64,000 nt of DNA from Humulus lupulus (taxonomy: Eukaryota; Streptophyta; Magnoliopsida; Rosales; Cannabaceae), in the NCBI RefSeq assembly GCF_963169125.1, contig NC_084793.1, positions 217,770,652-217,834,651 on the forward strand, written 5' to 3'. The notes beneath the pieces were generated by a model. That model saw only the letters and a program-made list of their open reading frames with translations, ran no database searches and had not been told where the DNA came from. Both the position numbers and the translations under genes were made by a program. Position 1 is the stretch's first letter, and every line of letters begins with the position of its first letter. Positions 57,027 through 64,000 of the stretch are shown piece after piece.

Positions 57027-60008
57027 CTAATATTTTTTAAGGTGTTCGTCGTTACAATATCTCATGACCATCGTTTAATCGAGCAAGTTTATACGTGTCT
57101 GGCTATAAAACATCTTAGGACCTGAAACTCCTGCTGCAAGACCCTTAGTGTTTTGCAACACTTGTTGTAAGACTAGATTTCCTATGGCAAACTTTATGTC
57201 CTTAACTCGAGAGTTAAAATATCGAGCAACTTTTTGCTGGTAAGCAGCTACCTGCAAGTATGATTGCTCTCGTCGTTCATCAATCAAATCAAGAGTCTCA
57301 TCTAATAATTGTTGATTTTCAGCTTGGCCATATGTACTTTGTCTATGTGATGTATGGGGGGGGGGGGGGGGGGGTCAACTCGACTGGTATCATTGCTTCA
57401 TACCCAAACCAAGGACAATGGGGTATTATAAGCAGTTGATGTGCGAGCAGTAGTACAATATGACAATAGCACTTCTACCAAAATATTTGACCAGTTGCCT
57501 TTGGCTTGCTCGAGTCACTTATTCATTTTATTTTTTAAAGTCTTATTGACAACTTCAATTTGTCCATTTTCCTAAAGATGAGCAATTGTAGAAATTTTTT
57601 TGTGATATCGTGTCTTGCACAGAAGTCCATAAATAAACGCTATCAAAGTGAGTACCATTGTCTCAGACGATCTTTTTTGGTAGACCATATTTGCATATAA
57701 TATTTTTCACCACAAAGTCAAGTATTTTCATTCAAGTTATAATTGCTAGTGGTTCTGCCTCAATCCACTTAGTAAAGTAATCCACTACAATAACTACGAA
57801 CTTAACTCCTCCTTTTCCCATGGGTAATTGCCTGATCAGATCTATTCCCCATACACTAAATGGTCATGGGCTCTGCATTTGTTTAAGCTCATTAGAAGCT
57901 GCTCGAGGTATCCTAGAGAATCTTTGGCACTTGTCACATTTTCACACGACTTTAATGCGTCTTCATTCATTGTTGGCCAAAAATAACCTTGTATTAATAT
58001 CTTCTTTGCTAGGCTCAGCCCCCCTGCGTGATTACCACATAATCCTTCATGTACTTCTATCATCAACATTTGATCCGCATTTGAATTCTAGTCACGTGGT
58101 ACTTGTTTTTTGGTATATTTTTCAAACTGTGCAAGGAAATATTTAGCTTTTCTTAGATAGAAAGCTATTTTTATCCCTGGAGCTTGGTATTCCCCCAGGA
58201 TTTGGTTCACGACTAGCTGTGAATCACTGTAAATGTCCACTGATAGGGCTTTAATGTCTCCAGAAAGTCGAAGGCCAATGAGCAGGGCCTCATATTGCGC
58301 TTCATTGTTTGGCGCATTAAACCCAAATCTTAATGCATAATGAATATGATGCCCTTCAGGTGTAGTTAAAATTATACCAGCTCGAGAGTTGTGCTCATTC
58401 AAGGAACGATCTACATACAATTTACATGTTGGCCAGATTTCCTCATTTGCTTCTGGTGCTACCCCTTGCTTATTTTCATCTAATACACATGTGCATTCAA
58501 AAATATAGTCCATTAAGGCTTTCCCTTTGATTGTTGTCTGTTGCTCGTAGGTGATTTCATATTGCCAACTTGAGCAATCAATCTGATGCCTCAGGTTTTT
58601 GTAAAACCTACCTAAGGGGTTGGTAGGTTAAGACTGTAATTGGATGCGCTTGAAAATACAGCCTTAGTTTTCTTGCTACAAGAAGTAGGCAGTACACCAA
58701 TTTTTCGATCAGGGGGTATCTTGTTTCAGCTCCTACCAGCCTTTTGTTGATATAATACACTGGATGTTGGATTTTGTTCGCTTCCCTTATAAATGATGCA
58801 CTAATAGCATGCTCGGTGACTGGTAAATATGAAAGTAGGGTTTCATCGTCAACAAGTTTTTAAAAGATTGGTGGTTGCACCAGGTGCTCTTTAAGTGCTT
58901 GGAAAGCTTTCCACATTCTTCCGTCCATTTAAACTTGTTATTTCCTCTTAGTAGGTTGAAGAATGGAACACATTTGTATGTTGACTTTGAGATGAATCTA
59001 CTAAAAGCTGTGATTCTTCTGGTGAGGCTCTTCACATTCTTTATCTTGGTTGGGGACTTCAAGACAATTAAAGCCTTGATTTTCTCTATATTATCCTCTT
59101 TGCCTCTTGAATTGAAGATGAACCCAAGAGATTTTTCCGAGCCTACTCCAAATAAGCACTTTGAGGGGTTAAACTTCATATTTTAATGACTTAAAATAGT
59201 GAAGTGTTCTACTATATCTTGAACTTGCCCCCAACCTTTTTTGACTTAACTAGCATATCATCGACATATACTTCCATGCTATTGTCTATCTGATGCTTGA
59301 GCATCATGTTGACTAATCGCTGGTACGTCACGCCAGCGTTTTTTAATCCAAAAGGAATTACCTTGTAACAATATGAGCCTATGTCAATTCTGAAGCTTAT
59401 ATGTTCCTCATTGGGAGGGTACATCCATAAACGTAAGGACTTCATTCCCTGCAGTAGCATCAACTAGCTGGTCTATCCTCGACAAAGGGAAGCAGTCTTT
59501 TGGGCTGCTTTGTTTAAGTCTATAAAATCAACACAGGTCCACCATTTTCCATTGGGCTTTGGTACTAGAGCAGAATTTGTGAGCTATTCAGGGTAGAAGG
59601 CTTCTCTTATAAACCCATTTTCCTTCAGCCTATCAACTTCCTCCTTTAAGACCTTGGATCTTTCTTTATCGAGCAATCCCATTTTCTATTATACGAACTT
59701 AAAATTCTCCTTATCAATATTCAAGGCATGGCTAATTAAAATAGGTCTTATACCCACCATGTTCTTGTGTGACTAGGAAAACACACCTTGGTTGTGTTTT
59801 AAAAAAATTATGAGTTCAAGATTGACCTCCTCAGCTAAGTTTTTTTCCAATTTTTACTATATTGATCGGCTCTTCCTGATCAAGTAGGACCTCTTCGTTG
59901 TCCTTGATTGGTCTCATTCCAGTGTCGTAATTCACAAAGCAAGGATCAAAGTCCACTTCCTCACTTTGGGCAATGCTCAATTTGGAGGTGTTCTGCTCGT
60001 TTGGGTTA
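57027..60008 (-). pseudogene. pol: RT-RNase H-integrase region of D (broken)
   Basis: RT pieces at 59212-59463 (FGLKNAGVTYQRLVN and an intact YVDD at 59257-59268) and 58787-59179 (KFLGF-type block, FISKSTYKCVPFFNLLRGN). RNase H is at 58088-58513 (YVDRSLNEHNSRAG with the first-motif Gly changed, NNEAQYEAL, SDSQLVVNQIL). The integrase finger is at 57842-58069 (HEGLCGNHAGG). Its C-terminal part at 57075-57287 ends near a conserved EHLKKY and stop at 57027-57029. A run of about 18 G lies at 57356-57374. Frameshifts are frequent and parts are missing. The catalytic pair of RT is preserved here, unlike in A, B and C. Confidence 0.82.
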
Positions 60009-60888
60009 GTTACTGTAATGCCCCGAATTCTCCGATGAGGTTTAGTGGTGGTTTAGTAGGCTGGGAGGGCCGTAATTGTTTAATTACGCCATTAAATGAA
60101 TATATGCATGTTTATGTGAATTATATTATGATATAATGATATATGCATGCATGTGGGTCCACATTTGATATATTATGCTGTTTTGATAATTTGGCCCATT
60201 GAGGGTAAATTTGTGTATTTGGGTGCATGATGTGATTTGTGAATGAGATTCCATTATTATGGAGATATATTCGAGCTATTCAGCATAAGACGATCATTTT
60301 TAGTGGATTAGTGGTTTTGTCATAACGGGGTCAATTTTGGGGTAATAGGAATGTTTATTTGATGATAAATTGGGAATATTTGAGATCAGGGTAAAATCCG
60401 GGAGGTTTTGACTACAATTTCCCCGGGGCTGTATTCGGGACCCCAAGCATTAGGTTTTATTTGAGGTTACTTAAGCTTGAAGTAGCTGTCAGATAGAACG
60501 TACGATTAGAAAACCTCTCGTTCTTCTTCGTTAGTTCATTTTTGCCACCCGAAGCATATTTGAAGAAATCTTGAGTTCTAGGAGACAGAATCAAGTGAGG
60601 ATCGAGGCATAGCGATCCTAGGAAGTATTAGAAGCTTCTTGACTGAAGGATTTGACAAAAAACAACCTAATCGAAGGTAATCTAAGTTTAAAGTTTTGAG
60701 TTTTTAGAGTTTCTAAGCCTTGAATTGGACTTTGTGAATTGTTGAGTTTTCGATTCATTTGAACCTTGGGTTTTGAGGGTTTTGGTGCATTGGGAAGCTT
60801 GGGAATCTTGTTTTTATGATTGGGGAATGTTTAGGTACAATTTTGGAGGCTTTGGAGTGTTAAAAACACGTTTGGGAATGGCCCAGAG

Positions 60889-61055
60889 TTGAGGGTCGCG
60901 GCCCTGTTTTTGGGGTGCCACGGCCCTGCCTTGAAGAAGCAGGTGGGGTTTTTGTGCTTGCTGGGCGCCGCGGCCCTTGATGGAGGACGCCGTGGCCCTT
61001 GCCTCAAGGAACTCTGGGGGTCGCGGCCCAAGGTGCTAGGGCCGCAGCCCTTGCC
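60889..61055. repeat. CGCGGCCCT-rich degenerate repeat in the solo LTR
   Basis: Six variants of GTCGCGGCCCT / GCCGCGGCCCTTG within ~165 bp, inside otherwise AT-rich LTR sequence. The overlapping open frames on both strands are by-products of the GC content. Confidence 0.7.
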
Positions 61056-61419
61056 CAGTTTTTGCCCCGTTTGCTCGTTTTGATCCCGGGAACCTAGTTT
61101 TAGGCCTCAGGAGTGTCCCTTCTACTTGGATTAGTTTGGATTGATCTCTTGGAGGCTAGATTTTGGTTTGAGAACCTTTGATTATCATGTAATTGATGGT
61201 ATCCTATAATGTGTTATGATTAGGTAACCGCTAAAGGACTAAAAGCTAAACCGTTCTCAAAGGTCGTTGTTTTGTTCATTCTAGCCCGAATCAGAGGTAA
61301 GAAAATTGCACCCCAAATGTGACATGCATGGTTATTCATGAGGCATGTTGGTTGTATAAATATGTATATGAATTGATTGTGGAATACTTAGCAAATCTTG
61401 CTCACTTGTGCATGGTACT

Positions 61420-61800
61420 GACTCATTAGTCAGATTTGGCAAAGGTGCTGGTATCAACTGTGAAGCTGTGACTCATTAGTCAGGTTCGGCAGTGGTACTG
61501 GGCAGTGATCACATTGCGCTGACTCATTAGTCAGGACAGCCTTAGCTTGTTCAATGCAAGCCAATAAAGATTAGATCTAATCGACTTTCTGCATTGAATG
61601 ACTCAAAGAGCATTAATGCCGGACCGACCTCAAGTTTGATGAATATTATAAGCGCTTGTGTGGCTCACCCATCAGTCACTCACTTGATAAAGTAGAGACT
61701 TACCCATCAGTCTCTCATTTGTTGAAGGCTAGTGGCTTACCCAGCAACCACTTTTCCATTTGAATTAGTGACCTTCTTGGCAGTCACTCAGTATGGTTTA
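61420..61800. repeat. TGACTCATTAGTCA and CCCATCAGTC repeats in the solo LTR
   Basis: Three exact copies of TGACTCATTAGTCA spaced about 40 bp apart, followed by shorter variants (TTACCCATCAGTCTCTCA, TTACCCAGCAACCAC). The core TGACTCA is the known GCN4/bZIP-type recognition sequence. Confidence 0.7.
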
Positions 61801-62323
61801 CCAGAACCTCAAGTGATATTCATTCATCTGTTTGAAAACTATGAGCTATGTGTGATTATAATGATAATCATTTGATGATGTTTACATATAATGTTATGTT
61901 TTCTTGCTGGGCTTTGGCTCATGGGTGCTATGTGGTGCAGGTAAAGGAAAAGAAAAGCTCACCCAGCCTTGAGTGGAGAGCTTAGGTGGTGATGTGTACA
62001 TATGCGGCCGCTTGACCACCACGGCCAAGGAGTTCTCAGAGGAACTAGGGGGTTTACCCTAGTTTTTTTGCCGCTTAGGTCGGCAGGGTTTGAAATTTTG
62101 GAACAGTAATGACCTTTTTGAGTTGTAAATAACATGTTAATGTTCTTGTGGGCCCATGAACAGTTTTATGTATCAATAAAACATATCCTTTCTTTTTTTT
62201 ATTTGTTTTCACCTTAACCTATTAATAACCCTCAGAACACGTTTTTAACCAAAGGACTCAGGCAATGATTCAAATTTCTAGTTCACCGTAACTGTTCTGG
62301 GGTAACCAGGGCGTTACAGTTAC

Positions 62324-64000
62324 CTCTTGTTCCTCTTATATGATCATCTCCATTACTGTTGTTGGCTTGTTTTCCCCTGGTCCAGCAAAAATCATGTAGG
62401 TTGTTACTAAGCCTTTTTTAGCAGTGGTAATGGAAGAATTGCAGAATTCTCAAGCTTCCCATTGATTCCCTTTGACACATCCAATTCCAGCAATTGTTGG
62501 GAACTTCATTGTTAATGAAATATGGACGTGACAACTTTTAGATCAATAAGTATTTGCCTTCCAAGCAAGGCGTTGAAAGCCGAGGAAAGAATGACCACAG
62601 ACAAAGTGGCCATGACTGTGTTGTTTGTTGGTGCAGCTTCAACAATTACTGCTAGTTTGATTGTCCTAGCCAGAGTCAATCCTTCTTCGGTAAAACCATA
62701 TAAGGTTCGTGTTCACAGCTCAGGCTCTCAAACATAAATTTTATCCTTTTAAGAGTGGTCTTAAAAAGGATGTTAATAGAAGACCATAATCCACCATGGT
62801 TCGTGCAATAATCATATTGGCAATTTGGGCTTCTATTACCAAAGGATCATTGTGCGGGAGCTTGATGTGTTTGGCGTCGTCCTTGGTAAATGTGTTTATA
62901 CTCTTACCGAGGATTTTTGGGAGTATGCTCCTCGACTGCCAACACCTCTTCTCCTGTCTCATAACGTAGCATTTGGGCATATCGTTCTAGGGCCTTTTTT
63001 CTATTGCCAACCAGGTATGGTCCTCTACAAATCATGTCTAACAGCCCTGCTACAGGGGCTGGTTTCAATGGTTGGGCTGCTACATCAAGAGTTCCTACAG
63101 CAGTCGGATTCTATTCGGCAGGTTGCCGAATGTATCTTCTCATGGCTTAATGATTTTGACGAATGAGAAACTTGATTTTTTTTTCTTTGAGCAAGTTACA
63201 CTCATTAATGTCATGTCCATAATCATTATGGAAGCGACAGAATTTGTTGGCGTCTCTCTTACTTATATCTTTCCTGATAGGATTTCGCTTCCTATAGGGC
63301 ACTTTAGCTTGTGTAGCTTGAAAGACTTCTGCTTGTGACCATAAGAGCGTAGAGTAGGTGGTGAAAAAAGGCACATATTCACGTGGCTTATCACAGGTCT
63401 TTCCTCGTTAATTATCGTTATGTTTACCACTGCTTGAATCGTTGTTTCGTTTACCACTATTTTTGTTATTCTTATTGCCATTACCATTGGTTGTTTGGTT
63501 CTGGTTAGTAGCACCAGAGTTGTTTTCCTGATCAGCTTTTCGAATAGCTTCTTCCAATTTTATAAACTCATCTGCTCGATCAAGAAACTCTCAGGTCAAG
63601 TAGATAGTTTTTCTTGTAAGGTCGGTCCAAAGTGGACCTTTGACTTAAATCCTAGCCATGATGGCCATCACTTTTCCATCATCACTGACTATCTTGGAGC
63701 GAGAAGCTTCTTGCATGAAATGCGAAAATCATTTTTGAGGGCCTCGTTGGATCCCTGTTTAATATCGACAAGGTCATTGAGAAATTCGAGCTGCAAAATA
63801 TTGTGAGTAGAAGAGCCTCACAAATGCATCCCAGGAATTAATGGTCGCAATTCTAGTTTAAAGAACCACTGTTGAGTTGAGTCAGCAAGATTAGCGAGAA
63901 AGATCATGCAATGAACATTATCACGAATCCTTTAGAGGTTTGTCTGAATTTCAAAAAAATTCATGTGGGAGACGCGGTCTTCTTTACCTGTTAACATCTT
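62324..64000 (-). pseudogene. gag: Gag and protease region of D (broken, continues beyond window)
   Basis: The protease region (62741-62980) reads RTMVDYGLLLTSFL: Asp-Tyr-Gly is left of the active site, but the frame is then lost. The zinc knuckle KFCRFHNDYGHDINEC at about 63200-63245 is intact (C-x2-H-x4-H-x4-C) and close to that of B. Upstream, an Asn/Ile-rich linker and capsid fragments (for example a DRADE-like EFIKLEEAIRKAD stretch near 63540-63580) follow. Frames shift often. The Gag start and the 5' LTR are to the right of the window. Confidence 0.75.

Larger units (their letters stand above)
60014..62318. mobile_element. Solo LTR (2.3 kb), TSD GTTAC
   Basis: Begins TGTAATGCCC and ends GGGCGTTACA, near-perfect inverted ends, flanked by GTTAC at 60009-60013 and 62319-62323. 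No second LTR or coding domain is attached. The TGTAACGCCC-type end, the length and the text around 61900-62060 recall Tekay-like chromovirus LTRs. It contains a GC-rich field with repeated CGCGGCCCT (60890-61050) and TGACTCATTAGTCA three times (61420-61530). It sits in the gag-pol of D, whose coding sequence continues on both sides. Confidence 0.85.
52247..64000 (-). mobile_element. Tat-lineage Ty3/gypsy element D (partial, dead), hosts C and a solo LTR
   Basis: Read on the minus strand, gag (from beyond 64000), protease, RT, RNase H and integrase lead to an internal polypurine tract, an antisense plus-strand gene, a degraded terminal polypurine tract and an LTR end. It resembles B: sequence after the LTR (AAGTTTAT...TAAACTT) and the antisense gene match best. 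Element C is inserted at 52242-52246 and a solo LTR at 60009-60013. The rest of the LTR left of C could not be traced. Confidence 0.82.

Noticed and set aside
60831..61083. Two opposed ORFs of about 65 codons in the solo LTR
   Set aside because: They lie in a GC-rich degenerate repeat, have no domain, and are explained by base composition.

Overview
This is plant nuclear DNA, almost certainly from a dicot. It is intergenic heterochromatin made of nested retroelements and contains no recognisable host gene, tRNA, rRNA or CRISPR array. The evidence is a stack of Tat-lineage Ty3/gypsy elements with TG...CA LTRs and polypurine tracts, a Ty1/copia fragment, a chromovirus fragment, an endogenous badnavirus-like pararetrovirus and a solo LTR. 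The species cannot be named from the sequence.

Layout. (1) 1-5707: a gag-protease-only LTR element (called E1 here), minus strand, with a long intact gag-pro ORF. It is inserted in (2) Tat element A (5708-14157, minus, partial). A is inserted in (3) a pararetrovirus copy (EPRV, minus strand; 14158-15020 and 30304-34583), which is split again by (4) Tat element B (15021-30298, minus, TSD ACAGG). B carries a 3.6-kb AT-rich insert (25866-29467) in its gag. (5) 34584-35700 is a chromovirus RT/RNase H fragment, abutting (6) a Ty1/copia pol remnant (35701-38530). (7) Tat element C (39564-52241, plus, TSD CCCTT) sits at the LTR end of (8) Tat element D (52247 to beyond 64000, minus). D is also split by a 2.3-kb solo LTR (60014-62318, TSD GTTAC).

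The most interesting structure is shared by the four Tat elements. Downstream of pol, each has an internal copy of the polypurine tract. In A and C this is followed by a ~117-120-bp tandem repeat. Each element then has a gene on the opposite strand to gag-pol. In B, C and D that antisense gene can be modelled with its own TATA box next to the 3' LTR, a 5' leader exon, a leader intron and four further exons. The introns occupy corresponding places, and the product combines a PF04195-like 'putative gypsy type transposon' region with a C-terminal coiled coil and a conserved W-x2-N-x2/3-[ND]-F-x-[YF]-[LM] signature. A retains only the last exon. A and C form one subfamily, B and D another.

All four gag-pol genes are dead. 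Nonsense codons are often at CAG codons, and in three of the four the second aspartate of the RT YxDD motif is replaced (G, N or E). Only E1 keeps an open coding region with an intact protease motif. Coordinates of domains, exons and LTR ends were read by eye; LTR identities are visual estimates.
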